64,000 bases of DNA. It comes from Polyodon spathula. Its lineage: Eukaryota > Chordata > Actinopteri > Acipenseriformes > Polyodontidae. The position numbers were made by a program, and so were the translations under genes. Below are positions 44,173-57,749 of this stretch, in pieces (positions within the stretch are counted from its first letter, which is position 1; every line of letters starts with the position of its first letter). The notes under the pieces were generated by a model. It saw only the letters and a list, made by a program, of their open reading frames with translations, was not told the DNA's origin and ran no database searches. The stretch is taken from NCBI RefSeq assembly GCF_017654505.1, contig NC_054534.1:22363252-22427251 (forward strand), read 5' to 3'.

Positions 44173-45348
44173 TAAAATAGGCTTTAGGAACCTTCAAACA
44201 TAAAAAGAATGTCCAAGTCCAAGCTCAGCCATCAATGGAATGCATAGTAACACTTACCTTTGACAGGACCGAATTTTTACTCCAGTGGGACCTTGCAGGA
44301 CCTTACCAGTGTGAATGGTCTATTCTATTCGCCCCAGTTGGGTGCAGTTCACTGAAGCTTGAGTTGAAGCGAAATTAAACAGAGCTGTCAAAGGAAAAGT
44401 CAACCATAATACGCAAGCGTGACAATTGTTTATATTTTTTACCAGAATATTAATTTGAATTTATTTAGGCTGGTTTATGTTCTATATTTCTGACATTTAT
44501 AAAATGAGCATGCTCCCACAAACCTATAGGAGCCTAAAATGTTTAGACATATGGAGCTGTTCAATTGATCTTAACTGTAGATCTTAATACTATCGCCACT
44601 GAAAGAAATACAGTAAAGAATCTGACTTTCACTGTGGGAGGTGTTGGTTGTCATAAAAAAGAACCAGTTTTGTAGGATTTCCACAAGCAGTGATATTGTG
44701 TTTATATAACAAGTACCATGCAAGGAAAAGTAAGTAGGCACACTTACAGTAAGTAGCTAAGTTCGGGGAAATGACTTTCCTTGGATCATGCGCTCCATCT
44801 GCTGAGCATCATGAACAGCACAATCATTTCTGTTGTTTGATTTGAATGAACGCAAGATGAATTCAGAACTGATATCTGTTAAAAAATTGTAACATCAATC
44901 AATGGAAATCGCCTGTATTTATTTATTTATAACCTTATCTGTGCCATTTAATGTTTAGAAACATAATAACCATACAGTAGTCTAGGTTCACTCAAGCAAT
45001 TCTGTTTCAAAGTTCACAGGCATTTTTTTCTTGCCTTATTGTAAATTCAACTCTTATTTCACAGTTTTAAGAAGATGTACTGTCATGAATTGACATACAG
45101 TACACATGTTTCTTTGACTGCCTACTGTCACAATAGATCACAGACTGTGTCATGTGAAGATTTGTTTGTGTGGGAATCTTTTGTAATTACACTGTACATA
45201 GGTGTGAAAAAAACAGCCTTTAGATTGCAATGCAATTATCATGGAGGATTTAAGGAAGAAATTATATGCTTGGTCTTTTTTTTTTTTTTTTGCTTCTTTT
45301 TGTTTCTTATAGATTCAAAATAAACAGGTTTAAAGCCTTATAGAGTAT

Positions 45349-45437
45349 AGGATAGGGTGCAATTCAAGACAAGCTGGTAGGCATAATTTCTTCTTGCATG
45401 GTGCTATACCAGCTTGTCTCACATTGCACCCTATGTA
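45349..45437. repeat. Hairpin-forming inverted repeat
   Basis: ATAGGGTGCAATTCAAGACA plus AGCTGGTA pairs with TACCAGCTTGTCTCACATTG plus CACCCTAT across a ~30-nt loop, with few mismatches. Could be a small MITE; no evidence for a microRNA beyond the fold. Confidence 0.65.
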
Positions 45438-45512
45438 CATCATCTGAGGACAGCTGTTAATTGAATCAGTATCGTGATGCAATTTCCTTGTGATAGTAGC
45501 TCAAACGATGAC

Positions 45513-45514
<2 letters not shown>

Positions 45515-45592
<78 letters not shown>
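45515..45592. repeat. (AT)n microsatellite
   Basis: AT run of about 78 bp. Confidence 0.97.
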
Positions 45593-45595
<3 letters not shown>

Positions 45596-46007
45596 TATCT
45601 GTAGTGACGTACTCCAGATTTTATGCACGGTTTACAGTACATCATAGCAGTTATAAATCACAAATAGGTCATTTGAATAGTGAAAAAAAAGGCTGTTCCA
45701 CAATACAGGTAGGGGTGTAACAGTTCACTGTATATCGATAAATCATGATACAACCTTTACATGACATTGTATCGCAACAGAGGTGACTGTCATGATGCAT
45801 GACTTACTATAGCCCATCAAATGGTTCTTGAATCACAAACTGTGAGTTATATTATGGATACATTAATGATTGTTTATTTAATATTACTTCAAAGCCCACC
45901 AGGACCATAATATGTAGCATATTTACATATCATATTGGGACCTGCATATCCATATCATATACTGACCTTTAATATCTTTAAACCCCTACATTTCAGCTAA
46001 ACCATTT

Positions 46008-46593
46008 GGGGCTCGATTCTGATGAAACAAGTGCAGTCGCAGTCGCAGTGGTTAAAGTCAAATGCGTCTGCCCTGTATGGTGTGGCTTCTCCAAAAGTGC
46101 AATTCTGGTCAAATTAAAAACACAGTGCAAACGTGTTTAGTGGCACACTGGCAGCGCCCAGCCAATCAGTGCTGAGTAGGTTGGGAATCTGCTAACCAAT
46201 CAAGGCCAGGCAGCAATCCCTTTAAGAAATAGAATGTGCTTGCATCACCTCAAGGCTCTGTTTTGAATGTAGAAGTGGCGATCAGGACGAGCGGCAGTAA
46301 CATAGAGCAAGAAAAAACAGCGCAAGTCAGAACAGCAAGTAGTAGGTCACTCTCCGAGAGAATACGTAAACCAGAATCTCTTCGGCGAATATGTTAATGA
46401 TACCACACCCCAAAATTTATGCCGACATGTGGCGATAGGGCAGGCACTATATAACGGTGCAGGATATGTCTTCAGAATACCATTTCAGCGCAGTGGGTGT
46501 TTTTTTTTGTCTCCACTCCATTTTTGCTCTACATCAGAAGCAAGAGCTGTTTGTGCTTGCACTCGCATTTGCGCTGTGATCAGAACACAGCCC
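46008..46593. mobile_element. Inverted-repeat DNA element, Harbinger-like ends
   Basis: Left end GGGCTCGATTCTGATGAAAC and right end (reverse complement) GGGCTGTGTTCTGATCACAG share GGGCT and TTCTGAT at the same spacing, followed by GTGC-rich text in both. The interior is GC-richer, with CCAATCA motifs and CTTTAAG near 46220, and has no long reading frame. The superfamily is inferred from terminal sequence only. Confidence 0.5.
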
Positions 46594-46829
46594 TTCGTCT
46601 TCTGTTAATTTTGCATTACAACATATAATTGTTTAATGCTTTGAAAACCATTTTGGTTTATTCTTTTCATAATTTTTTCTATGAACAAATGGTGGGTGTG
46701 AGTGCTAAAATATTTTCTTAATGACTTTAACAGTGGCTAAATATCAATTAAAAATACAGGAGAAACAATACAACACTAGAGCAGTTTCTGAGTTTTTAGG
46801 GATCAGGACATGTAGATACTAGACATTGT

Positions 46830-47378
46830 AATCTTGACATTTTCTATTAATTGATTAATAATCTGATCTAGACAATTGATTAAATCGATTATTCACACCT
46901 TTTTTTTCTAGTGATATGAAATTGTGTTGAAAGACAATCATAAGTAATCACTTATTTTGAACTGTGCTGCCCCTTTGAGTTTTTCTTCAGCCAAATGCCA
47001 TGTCTAAAAAAAAAAGATACAAAATATATCAAGAGCGTATCTATTTAAGGACGCTTACTAAGTGCTATTTTATTTAGTTTAGCTGAAGAGAAATGCAATG
47101 TATTGTGCTATTTTACTTTAATTAGCTGGAGAGATAGTAATATATTATTGTTAATTTTCTTTTTGAGACATTATGAAATATTGGGTATACCTTGCAGTTG
47201 CTAGTTGCCAAGGTCATTAGAAGTACCCTTTTGCCATTTTTCAAAATTTATTTTTCCTGCACCGTCTTTTGGTACTGCACTCAGGTAGACAAGATTAACT
47301 GATTAATTGTTTTTTAATCAATCAAAGCCCACAGCTGTGATTAATCAATTAATCCTCAATCGATTAAACCCCTTAGTA
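46830..47378. mobile_element. Dispersed inverted-repeat element, copy B
   Basis: Second copy of the element at 19449-20112. Shared blocks include GACATTTTCTAT, TCTAGTGATATGAAATTG-like text, GAAAGACAAT, AAGGTC then TTAGAAGTACCC, and CTGCACTCAGGTAGACA. The right end is rich in ATTAATCGATTA-type palindromes and ends AAACCCCTTA. Confidence 0.65.
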
Positions 47379-47927
47379 GATGCACATTTAAAAATAATGT
47401 TGAATCTGGGTTGTTACAAAAAAAATAACCAGCTTTTATTTTTCATGAAGTGTTGTTCAAGCAACATCTTCATCTAGACCTGACGCAATTACTTTATTGA
47501 ATCTGTTACATGTCCTTGGTTTCTCACTGGCACACTAAATTCCCCAATGGGTTCAGCAAGTAATCGTTAATGTCTGTGTCTTTAGATTTAAACGTGACCC
47601 CTGCAATCTCTAAACTAATGTATGTTTTTCCCTTTCGTCTTATTTTAAAGCTGATTGAATTGCAGAATTGTAATGCTGGGCTGCTTTTTTTGTGCTCGCC
47701 TTGGCATAGATGTCCCTTGTGCATTCTTTTTCATAATTGTAATTCAATGGAGGAATGCAACTTTTTTTACTCTTTTCTTTCACATTTTCAACATTATAGG
47801 ACCAATTTTAATAAGGTCAGAATCCTGACAATACAGACTTCCACTTAAAACAACAAGTTCAGTGTACACTTGGAAAGTAAAGTCTTCATAACAACACTAG
47901 GTGAGAGGTATAACCTTATTGTTCTCT

Positions 47928-47950
47928 TGATATGCCTTCACTTACCAATT
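47928..47950 (+). repeat. Target-site duplication, left, of LINE copy 3
   Basis: TGATATGCCTTCACTTACC and the next four bases recur after the LINE at 49649-49671 with two mismatches in 23. Confidence 0.85.
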
Positions 47951-49648
47951 TGATATAAAAAAAATAGCAAATATGTTAAATGATTACTTTTCACAAGTTT
48001 TTACAAAGGAAGATACTGACAACATGCCCCACATGTCATCCAGTTCCTATCCAGTTTTAAATAACTTTAGCATAACTGAGGCAGAAGTGTTAAAGGGACT
48101 AGTAGCTCTTAAAATAAACAAATCCCCTGGGCCGGATGAGATCCTCCCAGTAGTACTCAAAGAAATGAAAGAAGTAATTTACAAACCGCTAACCAAGATC
48201 ATGCAGCAGTCTCTTGACACAGGGGTGGTACCGACAGACTGGAAAATTGCAAACGTAATACCGATCCACAAAAAGGGAAACAAAACTGAACCAGGTAACT
48301 ACAGACCAGTAAGCCTGACTTCTATTATATGCAAACTTATGGAAACTATAATAAGATCCAAAATGGAAAATGACCTATATGATAACAGGGTACTGGGAGA
48401 CAGTCAACATGGTTTTAGGAAAGGGAGATCGTGCCTAACTAACTTGCTTGATTTTTTTGAGGATGCAACATCCATAATGGATAATTGCAAAGCATATGAC
48501 ATGGTTTATTTAGATTTCCAGAAAGCTTTTGACAAAGTCCCGCACAAAAGATTAATTCTCAAACTGAACGCAGTTGGGATTCAAGGAAACACATGTACAT
48601 GGATTAGGGAGTGGTTAACATGTAGAAAACAGAAAGTACTGATTAGAGGAAAAACCTCAGAATGGAGTGTGGTAACCAGCGGTGTACCACAGGGATCAGT
48701 ATTAGGTCCTCTGCTATTCCTAATCTACATTAATGATTTAGATTCTGGTATAGTAAGCAAACTTGTTAAATTTGCAGACGACACAAAAGTAGGAGGAGTG
48801 GCAAACACTGTTGCAGCAGCAAAGGTCATTCAAAATGATCTAGACAAGATTCAGAACTGGGCAGACACATGGCAAATGACATTTAATAGAGAAAAGTGTA
48901 AGGTACTGCACGCAGGAAATAAAAATGTACATTATAAATATCATATGGGAGATATTGAAATTGGAGAAGGAATCTATGAAAAAGACCTAGGAGTTTTTGT
49001 TGACTCAGAAATGTCTTCATCTAGACAATGTGGGGAAGCTATAAAAAAGGCTAACAAGATGCTCGGATACATTGTGAAAAGTGTTGAATTTAAATCAAGG
49101 GAAGTAATGTTAAAACTGTACAATGCACTAGTAAGACCTCATCTTGAATATTGTGTTCAGTTCTGGTCACCTCGCTATAAAAAAGATATTGCTGCTCTAG
49201 AAAGAGTGCAAAGAAGAGCGACCAGAATTATTCCGGGCTTAAAAGGCATGTCATATGCAGACAGGCTAAAAGAATTGAATCTGTTCAGTCTTGAACAAAG
49301 AAGACTACGTGGCGACCTAATTCAAGCATTCAAAATTCTAAAAGGTATTGACAGTGTCGACCCAAGGGACTTTTTCAGCCTGAAAAAAGAAACAAGGACC
49401 AGGGGTCACAAATGGAGTTTAGAAAAAGGGGCATTCAGAACAGAAAATAGGAGACACTTTTTTACACAGAGAATTGTGAGGGTCTGGAATCAACTCCCCA
49501 GTAATCTTGTTGAAGCTGACACCCTGGGATCCTTCAAGAAGCTGCTTGATGAGATTTTGGGATCAATAAGCTACTAACAACCAAACGAGCAAGATGGGCC
49601 GAATGGCCTCCTCTCGTTTGTAAACTTTCTTATGTTCTTATGTTCTTA
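47951..49648 (+). mobile_element. CR1-like LINE copy 3, 5'-truncated, open reverse transcriptase frame
   Basis: Begins within the linker of ORF2 (KKIANMLNDYF) and ends in the CTTATGTT tail. It carries an uninterrupted frame to TAA at 49575-49577 (534 codons from 47973): reverse transcriptase with KINKSPGPDEI, PIHKKGNKTEPGNYRPVSL, YLDFQKAFDKVPHKRL, GVPQGSVLGPLLFLIYINDL and intact FADD, then the C-terminal part. Differences from copy 1 are few. It lacks the endonuclease, so it cannot be autonomous. A 23-bp duplication flanks it. Confidence 0.94.
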
Positions 49649-49671
49649 TGATATACCTTCACTTACTAATT
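49649..49671 (+). repeat. Target-site duplication, right, of LINE copy 3
   Basis: TGATATACCTTCACTTACTA plus three bases, directly after the last CTTATGTT unit. Confidence 0.85.
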
Positions 49672-52600
49672 GCACAAGATAACTAATGATATGCCATATA
49701 TGTCTGCACCATTGTCCAAATTACTGTTAACCTGCTAAAATAACTACTGTTGAAACACAGAAACCTACTTTATTTCACCAATGATTTTTGCCAGGCCCGA
49801 CATGTAATTATTGAAAAACAACTGAGTATTCATTCAAGCTTTTCACATCGTTTCACTTGATGGCTCCATGGAATTGGTGGTAACCTCACAACAAGCTGTC
49901 TGTTAGGCTTATATATTAGTAAAGCAATATTTTTTACACGTAATGCAGAAAGATAAAACATTTAGGAGCTAATGCATACAATAAATATGCCCAAATCACC
50001 TGCCCAGTGAAGCTTCTTTTTAATGAATCTTATTAGGGTAATTAAAACCCACTAGTTCACAACATGTTTATTGATCTAGTTCTGAAAATATTTATACACA
50101 AGAGCTTTTGAAACATAATAATAATTTTAGGAGTCATAAGTTTTGAAGGACTAAATAAAGTTTGATATTTATGAAACTGACAGCCAAGAACAGTACCATG
50201 AATATGAAAAAGTAGTCAATCCATCAAAACAGACTTGAAAAAAAAACATTATTTAAATATCTCCTGAATAACAGGGCCCATTCATTTCACTTAAATTATT
50301 GGTATATGTAGCATTTGATGTAGAATACAGTTACAGACATCTGGACAGCCTTTCCCCTCAAGACAGAGGATGAAATATCTCTATACTGTAGGTGATTAAC
50401 TCAGCTAGGTTGACCAAGGTGAAAATGTAATGACACGCACACTGTGTGAGGGGGGAATATTAATAGTTTTAGGTTTGCCTGTAACTGTTTTATAAACAAG
50501 TGAACTACTGTGTTTCTACAGCAATGCATGGCAGTTAAGCAAAGTGATTTACCAGAGGGGATTTAAAGTTCCTTTGGGTCGGATATCGTACATATAACCC
50601 TGTATTCATTGCAAAGCTTGGCTGCAGTTAATTTCACAATTAGTGACCTTCGGAAAACAATCAAGGAAAATCATGCTTCACAGATTAGGTAAACAAGTAT
50701 CTTTGTCAAGACATTCCATTGATAAAATAAAACAAGCATGGTTGTGAATCCCAAAAGCCATTTAGACATGTGTATTGTTAAGCAATCAATTTACCGGATT
50801 CTGCCGAGTCCGCTCACAGGGGGGCGTAAAGTTTTCTTTAAGGCAAACTCAGGCAGGGGCAAAATTACAAGCATTATTGTAGAGGGAGTATTTTTAACAT
50901 TAGGTCAGATAGATTACTGTTACAATTAGGCATGCTTAAATTTCAAAAGGTAGAGCACATATTGAATACAGTGCAGTTAACATATTGGATGACTTCGTGA
51001 AATACAATTCAAAGTTCCTGCAGTTGTCCACTGTTTTGTCATTTCAAATCTTTTCACTAAACACACATTACACTTTAAAGCTGCAGTGCCCAGTGCAAAA
51101 CCACAACATGAAAAACCACATTTGTAGGTGAAAAATGCTAAAATAAAAGTGGCTACATTTAAAAAAATATATATAAACACAGGAAATGTTCTGTCCACTA
51201 AAACAAAGGGCTTTACATCATCTCTGCAAGCAAGAAATTACACTGTGAAAACACAACACGAAATATTAAATTAATATCCAAAATAGCACTATATAGCATT
51301 AAAATGTTCAATACAGTATGTACATTTTTTTTTTTTTTTTAAATCCAAAATACAGATTGTAGCGTAACAACAGGAAAACATAATCAATCAGACTGAGGCG
51401 TCTGTATCATCCGAGCTGAAACCACCAAACTCAACATCTTTGTTATGTGTACCGAAGATAACCCTAACCCTGAATCATTAGTGCACAGAGCAACTACTTC
51501 TAGACAGTATTTTCTAGTCACGTGACCCGTGATATTTCCCCTCAGACATTATTTGCGCATGGTTATTAAAAACCGTAAATTAATGGTAAAAATTTGACTT
51601 TCAGCTAAAAGTAGAGGTGGGGCGATGGTTCAAACCGGGATGTTGACTCTGTAGAATCCAGTATATATAACAGGTCTTTAGATCAGTGATCTTGTTGAGC
51701 ATTGATCTCTTCAGCAGTGTGATAAAGCCATGTGAGAGGAGTCAGCGAGACCACCGTTCTGTACCACAGTATGGTTGACTAAGAAACAGAATAATTTTTT
51801 TAATGATTTCTTTATCTGTTGGCTTGTTCCAGGGATTTGGTTGATTGGTTTGTTTATTGGAAGGGATTGCTTTGTTTAATGGAAGGGTAACTATATAACA
51901 GTCCCATCCCGTGCATGTCGAGGGGATTAGGATTTCTACTGCATGTATCCACATTATTGGTATATACAGTAGTAGAGTGCTAATAGATTGTATTTAACAG
52001 GGAAACTGGATATATAAAAATGATCACTGATCAACTGGAAATCTGGACTGCTGGACTGCTCACGAGGGATCAGTAATTAATTTTGTGTGCAACACAAATG
52101 TTATCTGTAGTACTTTTAAATCCACCCACTGTTTGTGATGTTTTACGACAGGCAGTACAAATGTAGTTGTGCTTACTGTAAAACAGATGGGTGAATGTAA
52201 CATACCAAAAGGTAATCCTGCTTCACCAGATGATACCCATCTATAACCTGTGTTGAAGAGGAAAATATACTAATATGCTAATCTGATTATTAAATAAAGG
52301 AATTCAATGTGAACAACACATTTAACAAATGTCACCAATAAGAAACACTAGAAGGCATATGTACCAAATAGCAATTTTATTTCAAACCTTCTGATGTGAT
52401 CACATTTCCATCCTTCACTTTGGTAACATAAAATGGTTGAATCAATAAAGCTGAGGTTCTTTTTAATTCACAAATAGGGAAAATGCAGTATATATTACTA
52501 CCTCCACTAGGGGTTGCAGGGAGATGCATTAATAGCTATACCCTGATGTGCCTGATGAGTCTGAGTGCTCTAATGAGGTCACAAGCATGCTTTAAACTTG

Positions 52601-52744
52601 TGACTTTAAAAAAGTCACCAGAATGTGATGACTGAAACAGAAAATGATACAAAAACATTGCCATTCATAATCTGCTAAGTAAGGATAGTGCTGACAAAAT
52701 AAAATGAGAATTCTAAATGTTTTTTTTATGATTAATGTTTGTGT

Positions 52745-52806
52745 GGATATTGTTGTAACAGTCATTCAACTTTCTCGAAAGTTGAAAGACTGTTACGACA
52801 ATATCC
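52745..52806. repeat. 62-bp loop-less palindrome
   Basis: GGATATTGTTGTAACAGTCA then TTCAACTTTC meets its reverse complement at TCGA. Arms of about 31 nt have only about two mismatches and no loop. Reading frames crossing it look alike on both strands for this reason. Confidence 0.85.
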
Positions 52807-53544
52807 AACCTAACCTGCTCCCTGATGTACAAAGGTACTTCAGCTGCTTCCCCAAGCTTTATTACAAACAAAATCGAGAATACAGAGGCTTTGCAGGAAA
52901 TTCCAGCTTTGGTATTCCAATTGGCTTTGGTATTGATTCTGGAAGAAACTAGCTGTGGAATGCATAATACGGTCAGAGTTTGTGGAAAAGTAGAATATAG
53001 CACTTTCTCATTTTTGAAGAATTTCCATTACTGAACTGCCTGAGGATCACTTTAAATGTCAAGGGAAAACTTCCTGACCAAAACACAAGCAAATTCCAAG
53101 TAAAACAGGTTGATTTTTTATGTTTTTTTTATTTTTTTTATTTTCCTCTCATTGTGCTTTTTAGTGCATTTGGATTTCACCGGTTTATTTTTTGCATTGA
53201 GCTCAAATCAGTGCTTCATTGTATCAGAACAAAAAAAAAAAAGAATGGCATGAAGGCTAGACCTGTGAATATAACACATAGTTTAAAATCAGCAGTGAAG
53301 GTCTGGACCTGTGAATAACTGGTCCTGAGTGATGTTAACACAAGCTACTTATTCATAGTGTTTATGTGGGGGTCAGTAATGTAGTGTGCTAGTAGATTAT
53401 GTGTGGGTCAGTAATGTAGTGTGCTAGTATATCCTATGTACTGTCTATCTCAGCATCCGATGGAGCTAGAATGTGAGTTGTTGTTTTATTCCATCATATT
53501 TAATCACATCAAATCTACAGCAGAAGAATATGAGGTCCTGTACT

Positions 53545-54131
53545 CACTATGCCTTTAAACTGACTTAAAAATGCTAAATACGGTTTGCGTCCACACTATG
53601 CAGCGTTTAATACCGGACTTCAGAACCGGACTCGAGACCACCTTAGGAGACAGTCTCGAGTCCAGTTCTAATTAGAACACATCAGGTAGTGCTGTTTATC
53701 AGAAGTGTGGACACTGTAATACCGAACTGCATTTTTTGTGTTTCCTCCAATATCCCAGAATGCTTTGTGGTATGCTTGGCGAAATACTGGCGCCTGAAAG
53801 ACTTTCTGTCAGTATACACTCTGCAATGGGTATTTATATTTATCCTTAAAAAAACATCTCTGTTAAACTAGTGGGGAAAATAACAAAAGCACACGTCAAA
53901 TTAGATGACCGGAAAAATGAAATGCAAGTTAAAAGCAGGATCAGGATGAACAAGTCACATCATTTGTCAGCTCCTTTTGAAATAAAATTAAGGGGACCAG
54001 AATTAGGCGCAGACAAGATATGAAGGTAAAAACAAAGATTATTTTGTAATTGCGAAAACAGAATCAGCTCAATCTGTTTAAAGGGATGTCACCTGATTAA
54101 AAATAAAACCTGAAAACTTCAAACCCTACTT

Positions 54132-54221
<90 letters not shown>

Positions 54222-54512
54222 CGTACTTACTTTTTCCAAAATACTTGTTTTATTTCTTTTTAGCAATATGCACTTCTATTAATATGAAGCATTTTAAAAT
54301 AAAATACAGTGTATGATGGGATACTATCGTATTTATTTTCACTGTTTATTGCACCGCTAGGAACTGTAACTGAACTATTCTAATATTGTGTGTACACATT
54401 GAGCCTGATAAACATGAAATGGTACTTCAGTGTGGACGCTTTGAGCTGGATTAATTAGAACGGTTTCGAGTACAGTTCTTGAGATCAGTTATGCAGTGTG
54501 GACAGGGCCTTA
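53545..54512. mobile_element. Inverted-repeat DNA element with an internal (GT)n tract
   Basis: Left GTCCACACTATGCAG and CTCGAGTCCAGTTCTAATTA-type text is mirrored on the right by CTGCATAACTGATCTC and GAAACCGTTCTAATTAATCC in reverse complement. The right end GTGTGGACAGGGCCTTA is a recurrent MITE-type terminus. Related fragment at 37610-38170. Confidence 0.55.
54133..54221. repeat. (GT)n microsatellite
   Basis: About 44 uninterrupted GT units; Z-DNA-prone. Confidence 0.97.
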
Positions 54513-57500
54513 GTCTCAAAGTAGCATTCAACTAAATTAGACATGGCTCCAAGGTCACTGAGACTTGCCATCAATTTGTAGATTACTGTGTGATTAAAAT
54601 TTGGTATTCAGGAGTGATCTACAGTCTGCTGACCTACTGTAGTAGATTTTTAATAGCTATTTGTATATTAAATAAACTTCATGCCTGAACTGAAGCTGTG
54701 ATTTTTTTTCTTTTGTTTTTTGTTTAGCAGGAGCTGTTCTGGTCTTTCTCAGCAACCTAGCTTACATGAACGCTGTAGTTCTGAATAGGAAAAGCGAGTT
54801 GAAGGAATAGTAATGCAGGGCACTGGTATATACTTTTGCTGGATAGAACATTACATGTTACGTATTGTTTGTGTTTATATAAATATACAAAGTAAACAAA
54901 TACCCTATATGAAGTTAACTTCAAAGCAGAATTATAAAGCTTTGGTGGTGGTATGTTCTCCATTTTCCCATATAGAGACTGTTTCAATAGACATGGGGCT
55001 GGTTGAATAAAACTGGAGTAGACTTTTCTAAACAGTTAGACTAAAAGCACAAATACCCACAAGATAGAACATTAAAAATGTTGAGTTATTTATCTTGATC
55101 AGCTTGCCTGATTTCCCAGATTTAAAGTCCATTATTATAATGGCTTTCCTCCTTTGCCTAACTACATTTAATTTTAAAAAATGTGTTAAAGTCAATAGTA
55201 GGTTATTCTGTTTAATTTAGACTTTTTTTTTTTTTTCAAAACAATAGTAGCATCTCATTTTTTTTTTTTGGGATAAATTTAAATAGAAAACCCTTCAAGG
55301 TACATTTGTATTCACCACTTTGAACAGCTAACCAATTTTTTTTTTTAGCTTTGTATAAATTAATTAAAACCTGTCAGAAGAAAAATTACGTTCAAACAAC
55401 AACAGGCCATTTTTGAACTATCCTCTCTATTACTTTAATGTCAACATATTATAATTAATAGCCTCTCTTCAAAATAAGTTGCTGGGTTATACGATCCCTG
55501 ATGCATCCTTCTTAATGACAGGCAATCTGGTGCACAGAAGGTTTGCATACATTTAGCCTTGTTATTATAATGGCAAGATTTTCATTTTTCTCAAAAAAGC
55601 AGAAGTTTGGCAGCAGTGAGACCACACTATCAGAGAGAAAATGCCTTTAGAACTTTAAACATGGTCCTAGTTAAATTAAGCATACCAGGAGCTGGTCACT
55701 ACAATTTTCATACTGTTTGTTACAATTTGCTTAGCTGCAGTATGTATTTCTATTAACAAATAAATAGGTTGGGTACTGGCTGAAGATAAAATGTCAGTTA
55801 TGGATTTGGCAGTTGCACTGCTTGAACACCACCAAATGTCACCAAACCGTCAAATATCAGGTTTTGATGCCTATGACTACTGGAATATCTGAAGACAGAA
55901 TCCTGTATATCATGCTCTATGTTCTTTTCCATGCTGGACGCAAGCCAGACACGTCTTTCTGTCTATATTATGGGGAAGGTACCGTACATCCTACAAAATA
56001 AAAATAAAAAAATAATAAAAAATTGTCACAGAGACTTGGAATCCTCCAAGAGCAGCACCAGTTGTGTAAGCAGATTTTGAATTTATTGAGCTCCAGGGGT
56101 ATAGGGAAAGATTGATAACTAACCATTCTACACAGCACCTAATAATAGTCCTGTAACATGTTGGCTTCAGAGACATGATAACTATTCTCAGCTGTCAAAC
56201 TGTCATGCCTTATACTACAGAAAGAATATGGTATATAATTTGAGTGGTGTGCAGTGAAATAACATTCCAGGAGAAAGGATATAAGATACTGTATGTCCAT
56301 TTTTTTACATGGTGCCCCCAAGTTACATCAAGACATAATAAACAACACGATAAATGTGGAATATTTTGAACAGTGCAATTACTCTCCACCAGCTGTTATT
56401 TCTAATGACTTTTGATGCATTGGTGCTCTCATTATCTTTGCACCACAATATTGTGGCTGTGTTAAACAGGTCTAATACCGCAGTCTCTAAAGGATTACTT
56501 ATTAAACCATAAACAATTTAAAATAGATTAAATGTAATAATAATACAGAAAAAGTAAACACATTCTAGGCTCAAATTGTGTATCAGTTAAAGTAAAATGA
56601 CATCCATTTGTAAACATAACAAATGTAAGCATAATGCATTTGACAGGAGGGGAAGTGTGTTGTATAAGTACAGAACTAATTGCATATCTTTTTTAACTTT
56701 AATGGAAAAAAAACTATTTACCACTAACCCACATTTTTGTATTTATTTTTTGCTTTTACTGTATGTGTACGAAGACAGTACTCCTTCAACATATCCTGGA
56801 GGCTGCCCACTAAATCGATTTGTTACCCATTTATAGATTATTGTTGTATTGTACGGAGGTGACCTTCCTAGACACATCACTAGAATGAAATGGGAGGGTT
56901 ACCTGTATAAAATAAGAACTATAGGTTAAATCAATCCATGTGGTCAAGCCACACTTCTGCCCTTGTTGGGTTTGCAGGAAACATTTATACCAGCTAAAGA
57001 GCGCCAACAAAATCTCCATGTTCATTTTAAATTGATGATGAACAAAGCTGTCAAAAATAAGGACATTGCTATAATAAATTTGATTTGAAGTTTGTTACTT
57101 ACCATAAATGTGTAGTCAAATGATGTACACTTTATGAAGCAGTACTAATGGCTTACTCATTTATTTCATATTTAGAATAATTTTGATGGTGGGGCTTATG
57201 AAGGGCTTTGCAATGACCTTGGTTGCACGCCAATGCATGTTCATCGCCCAAAATGTTTTATGTTAAAGTCCTGATTCTGTGCTAAACTTAGCTTTGGTAA
57301 GGCTGCAAAATCATCTTCAGCTTTAGTAGGAACAATGGAACAAGAATAAGAACAATCTGGAAGCTTAAGCAAAAGTATTTACCAGTAGTGAAGGTGGTTG
57401 AGTTCTGTGCCTGAAAGAAATGGAAACAAGATTTATTTTCTCCCTAATAGTCCACTCAGCTACAGATGGCGAGAAATCAGAAATTATGTGCAAGCATAAT

Positions 57501-57749
57501 GACCTCAGCTTTAGTCATCAGAATTATTCTACTCCCAATAAATTCATTCTGCTTTCAAACTTTGAAGACTGTTCCTGTCTGGTAGGCAGAGGTTCAACCC
57601 ATTACTGGGCCGGACTGAGAAACATCATGTTTCCAAAGCAAGGAAAGGATGCACTGTTTTTCAAAATGTAATCTGTTTAGTATCAAAGCAGTTTTTGCAA
57701 CCAACTGAACTGAAGGCAGAAACAAGTTTTCTGAGAAGACATGGAAGGG

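Noticed and set aside
52704..53034. Overlapping 82-, 96- and 69-codon frames on both strands
   Set aside because: Similar peptides on both strands come from the palindrome at 52745-52806; no family match.
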